Assembly (NCBI GenBank): GCA_012728415.1
Contig: JAAYFD010000032.1
Location: 1 to 64,000 of the forward strand
DNA from: Gammaproteobacteria bacterium
Lineage (GTDB): Bacteria; Pseudomonadota; Gammaproteobacteria; Pseudomonadales; Pseudomonadaceae
Direction: 5' to 3'
DNA: 64,000 nucleotides
Below, in pieces: positions 1-8,568 of this stretch; position 1 is the stretch's first letter, and every line of letters starts with the position of its first letter. Under the pieces are notes generated by a model. The model worked only from the letters and a program-made list of their open reading frames with translations. It was not told the DNA's origin and did no database searches. Made by a program: the position numbers and the translations under genes.

Positions 1-502
1 CATCTTTGCCCTACTGGTGGCCGCACAGCTGATCGCCAAACAGGTCAAACAACCCCGCCAGCGAACCGATGCTGTGCTCAACTTCTATCGCATGGCGCGC
101 AAAAAAGGCTACAGCCGGCAACACATCTACCAGATGCATGACTTCATCGAGTGGATGATTCGTATCCCCAAGCACGAACTGAGCTACTATAATCAAGGCA
201 TACACCTGATCGAACAGGAGGATGACACCATGGGCTACATGGCAATTTACAAACGAGAGTCCTTTGCACAAGGGATTGAGCAGGGCATTGAAAAAGGAAT
301 TGAGCAAGGAATTGAACAAGGCATGGATAAAGGCCGGCTGATCGCACTGCAAAGCACCTTGCAAAAGCTGCTGCAGCTGAAGTTCCGCGAGCTGGACGCC
401 GCCACCCAGGAACGCCTACAGAACGCCAGCGCAGCAGAACTCGAACACTGGACCGAGCGCATCCTGTTTGCCGACAGTCTGGAAGCAGTGTTTGCGGAGT
501 AA
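1..502 (+). CDS. Rpn/PD-(D/E)XK transposase-family protein, 5'-truncated
   Basis: The reading frame is open from the left edge, so the GTG at 17 is probably internal and the N-terminal nuclease core lies outside the window. The visible part has the 'DFIEWMIRIP' type segment common in Rpn (recombination-promoting nuclease, formerly putative transposase) proteins. A run of GIEQG/GIEKG units follows, encoded by near-identical 12-bp repeats, and then a short helical C-terminal domain. Rpn-family proteins are DNA endonucleases linked to recombination and phage defence. The family is assigned from the tail only, because the catalytic residues are not visible. Confidence 0.6.
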   Translation, partial: IFALLVAAQLIAKQVKQPRQRTDAVLNFYRMARKKGYSRQHIYQMHDFIEWMIRIPKHELSYYNQGIHLIEQEDDTMGYMAIYKRESFAQGIEQGIEKGIEQGIEQGMDKGRLIALQSTLQKLLQLKFRELDAATQERLQNASAAELEHWTERILFADSLEAVFAE

Positions 503-654
503 AACCTTGCCAGCGCAACGGACTGTTACCAAAATCGAGGCAACTCTCCACGGGTCAGCCGTCTAGGCGTTTTACGAAAAGCACCAGCTGGAAAAATGAG
601 CTGGGCTTATTACATGCAAGAAAATTATCCCGCTCAGCATTTATCAGACCGACA

Positions 655-1422
655 ATGACAGTAAAGAACCACAGCATATTCCAGCACATTGACCGCCTCA
701 AAGCCCGGCTCGACCAGCATCCCCCCTTACCGCCTGCTGTGGTCAGCAATCTGCGCGAGAACCTGATCCTCAACTGGACCTATCACAGCAACGCCATTGA
801 AGGAAACACCCTTACCCTGAAAGAAACCCGCGTCGCGCTGGAAGGCATTACGGTGGGCGGCAAAACCCTGCGCGAGCACTTTGAAGCCATCAATCACCGT
901 GACGCCATTTTGTTGCTGGAAGAACAGGTTCAGCAGAAAAGCCAAATTACAGAATGGTTGATCAAATCCTTGCATCAGCTGGTGCTGAAAAACATCGACG
1001 ATGAAAACGCAGGCCGTTATCGCACCACCAACGTGCTGATTGCCGGGGCCACACACCGCCCGCCGGATGCCCTGCAAGTGCCACAACTGATGGAACAATT
1101 CATTGCTCAACTGCAACAGCAGGCACAAACCCTGCATCCGGTTGAGCTTGCCGCCCGCGCCCATGGCGAGCTGGTCAAAATTCACCCTTTCACCGACGGC
1201 AATGGTCGCACCTCGCGCCTGCTGATGAACCTCATCCTGCTACAGGCCGGGCTGCCAGCGGCAATCATCAAGGTTGAACAACGGCTGGCATACTACAGCG
1301 CACTGGACAAAGCCCATACCACAGGCGACTACCAGGACTTTATTGCGCTAGTGGGACAGTGCGTAGTGGAAGGGTTTGAGACGTATTGGTGGGGGCTGGG
1401 CATTAACGCATGGAAGAAATGA
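655..1422 (+). CDS. Fic family protein (AMPylase-like), class II
   Basis: Fic enzymes transfer AMP or other nucleotide parts to target-protein hydroxyls. The core motif HPFTDGNGRTSR is present, with its catalytic His at about residue 177. An N-terminal SNAIEGN segment near residues 45-51 matches the (S/T)xxxE(G/N) inhibitory motif of class II Fic proteins, so the enzyme is probably self-inhibited. At 255 residues it ends soon after the Fic core and lacks the C-terminal winged-helix region found in many longer class II members. Its stop overlaps the start of the next gene (ATGA), so both are probably co-transcribed. The target is unknown. Confidence 0.85.
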   Translation: MTVKNHSIFQHIDRLKARLDQHPPLPPAVVSNLRENLILNWTYHSNAIEGNTLTLKETRVALEGITVGGKTLREHFEAINHRDAILLLEEQVQQKSQITEWLIKSLHQLVLKNIDDENAGRYRTTNVLIAGATHRPPDALQVPQLMEQFIAQLQQQAQTLHPVELAARAHGELVKIHPFTDGNGRTSRLLMNLILLQAGLPAAIIKVEQRLAYYSALDKAHTTGDYQDFIALVGQCVVEGFETYWWGLGINAWKK

Positions 1423-2501
1423 ACATTCTCTTTATCGGCAAGCGTTTTAACACCAACCGTGATGCCTTGCTGGAAAAGTTTGGCCGCAATTACCAGTTTC
1501 CACTGCATTTGGCACAGCGTCACAACGTGGCCCTGTGGCTGGTGGATTACCACAGCAAAACCACCATTCAGTGCAGCGATGGCCCGCTCAATATAACCTC
1601 CACCCCTGTTAAAAATCTGGCCGTGTTCAAGCACTATCTGCTGGGCGCTTATAAATCTACCCAGCCCATAGATATGGTGATTGCCAGTGGGGATTGCTAC
1701 ATAGCCCTGATGGCGCAGCGCATTGCCAAAAAGCTCAAGGCAAAATTCGTATTTGATGTATATGACAAATACGATGAGTTTGGCGGCTATGTAAGGCCAC
1801 TGGGTTTTGACTTATTTGGCTACCTGTTGAAAAAGGCTGATATGCGTCTGTTTGCTAGCCATGCGCTGCTGCACAGCCTAGGCCAGCCTGAGCGCGATGC
1901 GATATTAAGCAACGGGCTGGATGCCAACCACTTTCGCCCCATAGACAAAGCCGAAGCGCGGCGCAAACTGCAACTACCTGCCGATGCCACCTATGTAGGC
2001 TACTTTGGCAGCATGGAGCCAGACCGAGGCGTGCAAGACCTGATTGCCGCCGTGCAAATCCTGCGAGAACAAGGGCAGAGCATAGAACTACTCTTGGGTG
2101 GCAAAGCCCATGACAGCCTGCAACTTGATCAGCCCGGCATCCGTTACTTGGGCAATGTGCCCTTTGCCGATGTGCCCTATGCACTGGCGGCCTCTGATGT
2201 GTTGGCCATCCCCCATCGTCGCTCGGCTTTTTTGGATGCGGCCGCACCTAACAAAGTAGGCGAAGCGCTGGTTATGCAGCGCCCCATTGTTGCCACCCGC
2301 TCACCCAACCTCACAGCCAATTTCCCGCAGCAAGCGCAAGAGCTGGAGCCCTATTTGGCAGAGCCAGAAAACCCGTTCTCTTTAGCTAAAGCAATTGAAA
2401 AGCAGTTGCAAAACCGCTATTTGATTAGCGCTAATAGTAAGTTGGGCTGGAACGAAGTGGCTGCTGAAATTGAGACGTATCTGGATATGCTCCGTCAATA
2501 A
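1419..2501 (+). CDS. Glycosyltransferase family 4 (GT-B fold)
   Basis: This is a likely GT4 sugar transferase for a surface glycan. The N-terminus 'MNILFIGKRF' begins a Rossmann-like strand, and the second half has a typical GT4 donor-binding region ('YVGYFGSMEPDRGVQDLIAA', then 'NKVGEALVMQRPIVA'). No signal peptide or membrane span is visible. I chose the ATG at 1419, which gives an ATGA overlap with the Fic stop; the ORF track starts three codons earlier. It converges on the phosphonate/teichoic-type cluster and ends about 20 bp from it, so it may act on the same glycan. The sugar is unknown. Confidence 0.75.
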   Translation: MNILFIGKRFNTNRDALLEKFGRNYQFPLHLAQRHNVALWLVDYHSKTTIQCSDGPLNITSTPVKNLAVFKHYLLGAYKSTQPIDMVIASGDCYIALMAQRIAKKLKAKFVFDVYDKYDEFGGYVRPLGFDLFGYLLKKADMRLFASHALLHSLGQPERDAILSNGLDANHFRPIDKAEARRKLQLPADATYVGYFGSMEPDRGVQDLIAAVQILREQGQSIELLLGGKAHDSLQLDQPGIRYLGNVPFADVPYALAASDVLAIPHRRSAFLDAAAPNKVGEALVMQRPIVATRSPNLTANFPQQAQELEPYLAEPENPFSLAKAIEKQLQNRYLISANSKLGWNEVAAEIETYLDMLRQ

Positions 2502-2521
2502 AAGATGTAACGATGCCAAGC

Positions 2522-3784
2522 CTAAGCAGTAGCGATCCAGTTTTTTTCCTGCATGAGTTGCAATATTTTTTCCGTTGCTTTTTCTTGCGGTAGCTCATCA
2601 AATGCTTTCAAAACCAAAGCGTGGCGCTGATGACGGTAACCATCTTCTTTCCACTGTTGCTCCAGAGCCTCAAGCAATTCTGGCCATGTTTTGACTTTGG
2701 GGCCAGGAGTCATGTCATTGTAGTCAAATTGAATTTGACGATCCTTGCGAATATATTCCTCCATATCAGGAACAAGGAATAAAACTGGTTTATCCAGTAA
2801 TAAAAAATCCATATAAATGGAAGAGTAGTCCGATATCATCGCATCGGCGAACCCTATCAATGGATAGAGATCGGCGCCAGCATCGTATATATGCAAATGT
2901 TTGCCACTAAAATATTCTACCCCCCGCTCCCAAGGATGAAATTTGAATACCAGTTCAACCTGATGGAGAGCGCACCAAGCATCAAGGTTTCTGCATGTGT
3001 CCGAGTCTAAGCCCAAAGGTGTGGGCCGTGACTCCCGAAAGGTCGGAACAACCAGCACAATCCGGCGCTCTTGCTGCTGCCAGGTTTCAATTTTTCCTAA
3101 GATGCCGGTATCTGTGCCTAACAATGCGTTTTTATCACACGAAAAAGAATTACGCGGATACCCAGAGGCAAGAAAGTAGTGGCTAGCAAACGCAGGACGA
3201 AAAACCTCTTCCAAGTAAAACCTTGATGTTGTATTAACCAAGTCGTATCGCACATGTCGGCCTGTGAAAGTCCGTAAACCCAAGCGTAAAATAGTAATTA
3301 CAGAGCCGCTGATCCATTGTTTTTCTTTTGCCTCATGGCTGACCTTGCTACCTTCAATCTGCTTAAATCCTACACCGTGCCATAACTGTATTTTGCGAGC
3401 ACCAGACAATAAAAATCGGCGCATTTGCAGATACCAGTCACAGGAATCAACAACTAAGACACCTGCACGAACAAGCAGCCAGACGCCCTGAACAGATGGA
3501 TAAAAAAGCACAGGCAGGCCATTGTCTTCCAGGAGTTTTTTGTCAGCTCGGTGAGAGGTCAGCCACATACAGCGAATACCCACTGGTAAACTGTTTTGCG
3601 CCTGCAAATAGAAATACTTGCTATTGTCAGTAAATTTTCCGCCATTGCGCCCCATGACAACCATCAGGTTTTTTTGGCGCGGCACCAGCCAAATCAATGG
3701 AACGATCACAAGCCAGCCTATCAAGGCCAGCATGGTCTGGGAGAAAATACGCCCGCCTTCACGCAACCAGTCAGCGCCTGACAT
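2522..3784 (-). CDS. CDP-glycerol glycerophosphotransferase family protein (TagB/TagF-like)
   Basis: Members of this family move polyol phosphates (glycerol- or ribitol-phosphate) from CDP-polyols to teichoic-acid or capsule chains. Visible marks are an N-terminal membrane stretch, 'LWHGVGFKQ' around the conserved His, 'FKFHPWE', and the C-terminal 'SDYSSIYMDFLLLDKPVLF' block typical of the family. The ATG at 3784 is preferred to the TTG at 3787. It overlaps the upstream gene by 14 bp, so it is the last gene of the minus-strand cluster. Its neighbour probably makes CDP-ribitol, so ribitol phosphate is the likelier substrate (inference). Confidence 0.8.
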   Translation of the reverse strand: MSGADWLREGGRIFSQTMLALIGWLVIVPLIWLVPRQKNLMVVMGRNGGKFTDNSKYFYLQAQNSLPVGIRCMWLTSHRADKKLLEDNGLPVLFYPSVQGVWLLVRAGVLVVDSCDWYLQMRRFLLSGARKIQLWHGVGFKQIEGSKVSHEAKEKQWISGSVITILRLGLRTFTGRHVRYDLVNTTSRFYLEEVFRPAFASHYFLASGYPRNSFSCDKNALLGTDTGILGKIETWQQQERRIVLVVPTFRESRPTPLGLDSDTCRNLDAWCALHQVELVFKFHPWERGVEYFSGKHLHIYDAGADLYPLIGFADAMISDYSSIYMDFLLLDKPVLFLVPDMEEYIRKDRQIQFDYNDMTPGPKVKTWPELLEALEQQWKEDGYRHQRHALVLKAFDELPQEKATEKILQLMQEKNWIATA

Positions 3785-5135
3785 CAATCACCTGCCCGGT
3801 CCGTTCGGTCAACAAGATCCGAAGCGTCGCATCAGCGACTGTCTTTACATCCAGCAAGGAATCTTGTGGCTCGTTGCCAAAATTTTCTGTACGCATCGGG
3901 GTTGCTGTACGCTCCGGGTTGATTGCGTTGATACGCACATTGAACGGCAAATATTCTTCAGCCAGGCCCTGCATCAAGTTGACCACAGCTGCCTTGGTGG
4001 CTGAATACACTGCTGAGCGGGCACGCCCCCTCGTATATGAGCTAGAGGCAAACAGAGCAATACTGCCCCCTTGCTCTTTTAGCACTTCAAACGCTTCACG
4101 CGCAACGATAATACTGCCACGCAAGTTGGTTAAAAGTTGCTCGTCAATCACCTCATCACTCTGCCCCGCCAGCAAGCCTGTATGCAGCACCCCGGCCGTA
4201 TTAACCACATAATCAATACGACCAAACTGCTCCATGGCACTTGCAAACAGGTGCCTTACCGCCTGGCTGTTGGCAACATCCATTCCGCTACTGCGCGAAG
4301 CTGCCACTATATGAGCACCGTGCAGTTCTGCCAGCTGTTGCACTGCCTGTCCAATTCCCTTGCTGGCCCCCAGAACTACAACTACTTTGTTTTGTAAGGC
4401 GGAAAGGTTTTCATTTGCCTGGAATGTGCCCGAGCGCAGTTGAAATAAGCGATCAGCAAGGTAAATATCTGACGGATATGTAATTTTGATATTGCTGGTA
4501 TCTCCGGCGACCACATGCACCTTGCCCAGTCCATAATGCAAAATCAGCCCACAATCATCCGTAACCTTGAGCTCTGAGTCAGTGGCAGCCAGTGCATGTG
4601 CCTTGCGCAATAAGCCCGCCCGAAATGCCTGCGGAGTTTGCCCAAGCCGCAACTGCTCACGGTCGGGAATCTTTGTAATACAGTTTTCTGCATCCACCTG
4701 AATCACTGTATCCGGGGAAGGTACTCCAGTATCAACGGCGTCAAAGTGTTCCAATGCGTTCAGACACCGGTCAATGGTGGCAGCATCCAGCAAAGGTCGC
4801 ACCGCATCATGGACGAGGACTTTGTGGCTGTCCCCTTTGATCGCTGCAATACCAGCAGCCGAACTGGCCTGCCGTGTATCGCCACCTAGCAACACTCGTG
4901 TGACCTTGCTGTAATCACCATGCAGAATAATTTCCTCCATCAGCGCTATTTGCTCACGGGAAGTGACGATGATGATTTCATCAATGCCTGCATGGTTCTG
5001 AAAACAATCCAGCGTGTGTTCAATGACACGCTTGCCGGCTAGCTTTAGAAATTGTTTGGGAGTTTCTGAGCGAAAGCGGGTGCCTGTGCCAGAGGCAAGG
5101 ATAATGGCGATATGTTGAGTTTGCAATGTGCTCAA
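3771..5135 (-). CDS. Bifunctional IspD-like cytidylyltransferase / SDR oxidoreductase (Bcs1/TarIJ-like)
   Basis: Residues 1 to about 230 form an IspD-type cytidylyltransferase: 'IILASGTGTRFRSETPKQF', 'VLVHDAVRPLL' and 'TDDCGL'. Residues from about 240 to the end form a short-chain dehydrogenase, with 'GASKGIGQ' for NAD(P) binding and 'YSATKAA' carrying the Tyr/Lys pair. The same fusion is known in Haemophilus Bcs1, which reduces ribulose 5-phosphate to ribitol 5-phosphate and joins it to CMP, giving CDP-ribitol. The start is a TTG placed five bases after an AAGGAG site that follows the licD stop. It probably feeds the TagB/TagF-like transferase. A variant polyol product cannot be excluded. 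Confidence 0.8.
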   Translation of the reverse strand: MSTLQTQHIAIILASGTGTRFRSETPKQFLKLAGKRVIEHTLDCFQNHAGIDEIIIVTSREQIALMEEIILHGDYSKVTRVLLGGDTRQASSAAGIAAIKGDSHKVLVHDAVRPLLDAATIDRCLNALEHFDAVDTGVPSPDTVIQVDAENCITKIPDREQLRLGQTPQAFRAGLLRKAHALAATDSELKVTDDCGLILHYGLGKVHVVAGDTSNIKITYPSDIYLADRLFQLRSGTFQANENLSALQNKVVVVLGASKGIGQAVQQLAELHGAHIVAASRSSGMDVANSQAVRHLFASAMEQFGRIDYVVNTAGVLHTGLLAGQSDEVIDEQLLTNLRGSIIVAREAFEVLKEQGGSIALFASSSYTRGRARSAVYSATKAAVVNLMQGLAEEYLPFNVRINAINPERTATPMRTENFGNEPQDSLLDVKTVADATLRILLTERTGQVIDVRR

Positions 5136-5144
5136 AGCAACTCC

Positions 5145-5993
5145 TTATTCTTCGTAACCAAAAAATTCACAAGGCCTATTTAAATTGATTTTCGTAATGC
5201 CATGATTAACTCTCTGTTCAACTGGCGGTAAAGACATATAATCCCCATATGTGTTTTTCAAATAAAAATCAGGATCAAGTGGGGCAGGAAAAAAATGGCC
5301 TTCGAACTCCACCTCAGAAAAAGGAAGCATACTTGCCTTATTGAAGACCTCAGAAGGCATCTCAAAAACAGAGCCCACATACTCACTTTTATTATATTTT
5401 TTACATGACTCTAACCAATCAATCACTGAAACCAGAGCAGAAACAGGGATTTTTTTCAAAATGAATTCAAAACCTGAGAATAGAGAGGGAAAAAATCTGA
5501 AAGCACTTTTATATCTATCCACAAGACTACGCTTAAACTTTAACTTAAAAATAAAAAAAAATACCTGCATTATTCGCCAGCGCAGAGCCCTGAAAAATCC
5601 ATTCTCGAACTGGCCATCAATAGGAAACACATCAATCCAAGCAGCTGAATAGTGTTGGCGACCATTTATATTTCTATGAATTGAAGTAGAGAAATCATAA
5701 ATACGGGTCACATGCCATATATATCCTGACATATAGTCAGAGGGCGTAATAATTTTCATACGGCCAGGCATAAGATCTCTAACCTCAATTAATTTTTCAT
5801 AGTCTGGCCTTGGCATCATAATATCAACATCATCATCCCAAGGTATAAATCCCCTATGCCTTACGGCGCCTAATAATGTGCCATAACAAAGACAATATTT
5901 AATATTGAATTTCTTACAAATTGCGTCAAAATCAACAAGCATCTTTAACAAGTGATTTTTATAAGACTCGAGCGTATCTTCTGAGTTTTCCAC
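5145..5993 (-). CDS. LicD family phosphotransferase
   Basis: LicD proteins transfer phosphocholine from CDP-choline to sugars of teichoic acid or LPS; relatives move other phospho-amino-alcohols. The core 'YGTLLGAVRHRGFIPWDDD' followed by 'VDIMMPRPDY' near residues 35-70 carries the nucleotidyltransferase-like Asp residues. No choline kinase or LicC gene is nearby, but an AEP-making and AEP-activating set is directly upstream. I therefore infer that it transfers aminoethylphosphonate from CMP-AEP. It starts with GTG directly after an in-frame TAA, with AGGAG upstream. Base composition is AT-rich, unlike the flanks. Confidence 0.85.
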   Translation of the reverse strand: MENSEDTLESYKNHLLKMLVDFDAICKKFNIKYCLCYGTLLGAVRHRGFIPWDDDVDIMMPRPDYEKLIEVRDLMPGRMKIITPSDYMSGYIWHVTRIYDFSTSIHRNINGRQHYSAAWIDVFPIDGQFENGFFRALRWRIMQVFFFIFKLKFKRSLVDRYKSAFRFFPSLFSGFEFILKKIPVSALVSVIDWLESCKKYNKSEYVGSVFEMPSEVFNKASMLPFSEVEFEGHFFPAPLDPDFYLKNTYGDYMSLPPVEQRVNHGITKINLNRPCEFFGYEE

Positions 5994-6036
5994 TTAACGG
6001 CTCTCCTAATAAAGGCATCTTCAATTAGGGCGCTTA

Positions 6037-7875
6037 TCAAACTTTATCGTTATCCCCACGCAAGGCTTTCTCTATATACTCTCTTAATAGACAAACAAAG
6101 TGTTGAATATCATTTTTATCTACCTGCCCAATATTAGCTATACGGAAGGTATTAAACTCTTCAACCTTTCCAGGATAAATAGTATAGCCAAGACTGTAAA
6201 AATGATCATGCATTTTATTAAAATCCAACTCTTCGGGTAGGTTAATAGATGTGATAATTTTAGAGTGATGTGCATCATCCACCAAATAGGTCAGCCCCAT
6301 TTGTTTAAGCTCGCTGGTTAGTAATTCCCAAGACTCGCTGTAGCGTTGATAACGCTGGGCTATGCCTTCTTTTTTTGCCTCTATTACGGCTTGTTTTAGG
6401 GCGTAAAGGGTTTGCACAGGTGGGGTAAAACGCATTTGACGGGTTTTAATGAAGCTGCTGTATTGTTCATGTAAACTAAGATAAAACGTTCTTGGCTCTA
6501 TATCTTTTAGGCTATCAAACTTTATTTTACTGGCAACAATAAAGCAGATACCCGCCATGCCCTGAATATTTTTATTGCTACTAGCTACAAGGTAAGTGAT
6601 GTTTTGCTCTTGCATGTCAATTGGCAATGCAGCGTAAGAGCTCATAGCATCCAAAATCACATCCAATTGATATTTGGCAGCTAACTTGCCAATGCCTTCA
6701 ATATCGTTAAGTAAACCAGTCGTGGTTTCATTGTGAATAAGCGCCAAATGGCTAAATTGTGTATTTTGCTGAATTATTTCTTCGAGTCTGGCTAAATCAA
6801 CAGGCTCTACGGGCGAGCTGTTAAATTCCACAAAATTCATTTTATAGCGACTGGCAATTTCGCACATGCGCTGTCCGTAAGCTCCATTATTAATTATCAG
6901 CACCGCTTTATCGTGCGGCACCACTGAGGTGAGTACAGATTCTACAGCCGCTGTACCGCTACCACCAAAGAGCACAGAAGTATAAGTTTCCGGATTGGCC
7001 ACAATCGAGGTTAATTCTACTGAAACAAACTCCATCAGCTCACCAAACTCTTGCTCTCGCGGACAAATATCAGGCACCACCTGCGCGAGCTTTACGCTGT
7101 CAGTAGTAGTAGCTGGACCAGGATTTAGTAATATATTTCGTTTGATTTGTATATTAGCCGCTTTAATTTTAGGTAAAACAAGTTTAAGGGCGCGGGCAAG
7201 ATGCTGGGCGTCGTCAATTTCGCACCAAGCAAGCGAGTCAATTTTTTTTATTTTAAAAGGTGCAGGATGATGGGCGTTGTTTACAGCCACTAAAATATAT
7301 TCATAGTCAATTTTCTTATTATCTTGAGCAGCGTAAACTTCACACATAGCATGGTAAGAGGCTTGAGAGATTGAAGTAATGCCCACTAGTTCAGCACTTA
7401 TATGTGTTAGCTGCTTGGCTTCTTTAGACATTTTTTGCAGAGTATTATCACCAGCAGCCTGTATATAAACCTCATCATTAGAGTGGGTAGTACCGCTAGC
7501 CAAAATCGTATCGGAGCTGTGAATCAAGTGCTTGATTGCATCAGATTCATAGAGTAAATCTGACTCCAGCAATAAAAAATCCTCATTCAGGTATTTGCGC
7601 ATAACAAAAAGTGTTTCCATACTACCAGTATTCGAGAAATCACTATTGTTAATGCAGATAATCTCAGGAAACTTCTGTGCAAATGTTTGATAGTGCTCCG
7701 CTAAATAGCCTGTACCTATAAAAATCTTTTCGATACCTGCTTTGAGTAAATTATTAACACTGCGCTCAATCAGGCTAATACCCTCAATAGGCAAAAAACC
7801 TTTCGGCATTGTTTTGGTTTTATCTTTCAAACGACTGCCAAATCCGGCAGCAAGAATTACAGCAACCTTAATCAC
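6037..7875 (-). CDS. Fused nucleotidyltransferase (PntC-like) / 2-aminoethylphosphonate transaminase
   Basis: Residues 1 to about 240 form a LicC-like nucleotidyltransferase ('VILAAGFGSRL', 'MPKGFLP'). From about 245 the protein is a PhnW-type PLP aminotransferase: 'LLNPGPATTT', 'DICPREQEFGE', and 'SSNKNIQG' with the likely PLP lysine. The same arrangement is known in the PntC-AEPT fusion of Treponema denticola, where phosphonoacetaldehyde is aminated to AEP and AEP is joined to CMP. It starts with GTG overlapping the methyltransferase stop (GTGA). Together with PEP mutase and decarboxylase upstream this completes PEP to CMP-AEP. The assignment of AEP rather than phosphocholine rests on the fusion and its neighbours. 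Confidence 0.88.
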   Translation of the reverse strand: MIKVAVILAAGFGSRLKDKTKTMPKGFLPIEGISLIERSVNNLLKAGIEKIFIGTGYLAEHYQTFAQKFPEIICINNSDFSNTGSMETLFVMRKYLNEDFLLLESDLLYESDAIKHLIHSSDTILASGTTHSNDEVYIQAAGDNTLQKMSKEAKQLTHISAELVGITSISQASYHAMCEVYAAQDNKKIDYEYILVAVNNAHHPAPFKIKKIDSLAWCEIDDAQHLARALKLVLPKIKAANIQIKRNILLNPGPATTTDSVKLAQVVPDICPREQEFGELMEFVSVELTSIVANPETYTSVLFGGSGTAAVESVLTSVVPHDKAVLIINNGAYGQRMCEIASRYKMNFVEFNSSPVEPVDLARLEEIIQQNTQFSHLALIHNETTTGLLNDIEGIGKLAAKYQLDVILDAMSSYAALPIDMQEQNITYLVASSNKNIQGMAGICFIVASKIKFDSLKDIEPRTFYLSLHEQYSSFIKTRQMRFTPPVQTLYALKQAVIEAKKEGIAQRYQRYSESWELLTSELKQMGLTYLVDDAHHSKIITSINLPEELDFNKMHDHFYSLGYTIYPGKVEEFNTFRIANIGQVDKNDIQHFVCLLREYIEKALRGDNDKV

Positions 7876-8558
7876 AGCCTCTCCATAATCACATTAAATC
7901 TTAACTTTGAATTACCGTACTCTTTAAAATCCTGATCGAATACGTCTATTTTCAAACCATTCTTATTTGCAAAGTTCACAAACCATTCTTTTTCGTAAAA
8001 CAAGTGCTCAAGATCTTTATATTTTTCATTATATTCTTCAGCATTCAACCCTTGAGACCTAATCAAGTGATACTCTTGTTCTTTTTCTTTATCATTAACA
8101 TCTAATATTGCAATTTTATTTTTTGACTTCTCAATCATTTTACCCAACACCAATTCTGCGTACTCATGGTTAGGAAAGTAATGAAAAACCCCATGCGAAA
8201 GAACCAAATCATACTTTTTATTTATATCCATATGTGCTGCCTCTGCAACAACAAACTTCCCCTCTCGCATAACTGTGCTAGCCAGCTCAATTAATACCTC
8301 TGAAAAGTCTAGCCCGCCCACAGAGTTACCTCTTTTGAAAAACGGATACAAAAAAGCTCCGCTTCCACAACCAACCTCAAAGACAGCATCTTCTAAACCT
8401 ATATCAAGCCTGCTAATTAGCTTATCGGTGTAAACCTTCCAATTATTCAAATTAAAAGCACCTGCACCAAAATCAAAACCATCAGCCTTTATTAGTATCT
8501 CCAATATTGCGCCCGATACTCTTTCTTCTTTATTCCAAATTTTACTCCAGTTTTTCAT
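7872..8558 (-). CDS. Class I SAM-dependent methyltransferase
   Basis: A small Rossmann methyltransferase with motif I 'VFEVGCGSGAF', followed by 'GLDFSEVLIELAS' (motif II region) and 'DLVLSHGVFHYF' (motif IV region). The substrate cannot be read from the sequence. It sits between the decarboxylase and the AEP transaminase genes with 10-bp and overlapping junctions, so it may methylate the amino group of AEP or a sugar of the glycan. N-methylated AEP head groups are known in nature, which makes that a reasonable guess but no more. Low GC content like its neighbours. Confidence 0.75.
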   Translation of the reverse strand: MKNWSKIWNKEERVSGAILEILIKADGFDFGAGAFNLNNWKVYTDKLISRLDIGLEDAVFEVGCGSGAFLYPFFKRGNSVGGLDFSEVLIELASTVMREGKFVVAEAAHMDINKKYDLVLSHGVFHYFPNHEYAELVLGKMIEKSKNKIAILDVNDKEKEQEYHLIRSQGLNAEEYNEKYKDLEHLFYEKEWFVNFANKNGLKIDVFDQDFKEYGNSKLRFNVIMERL

Positions 8559-8568
8559 AACGATTGCC

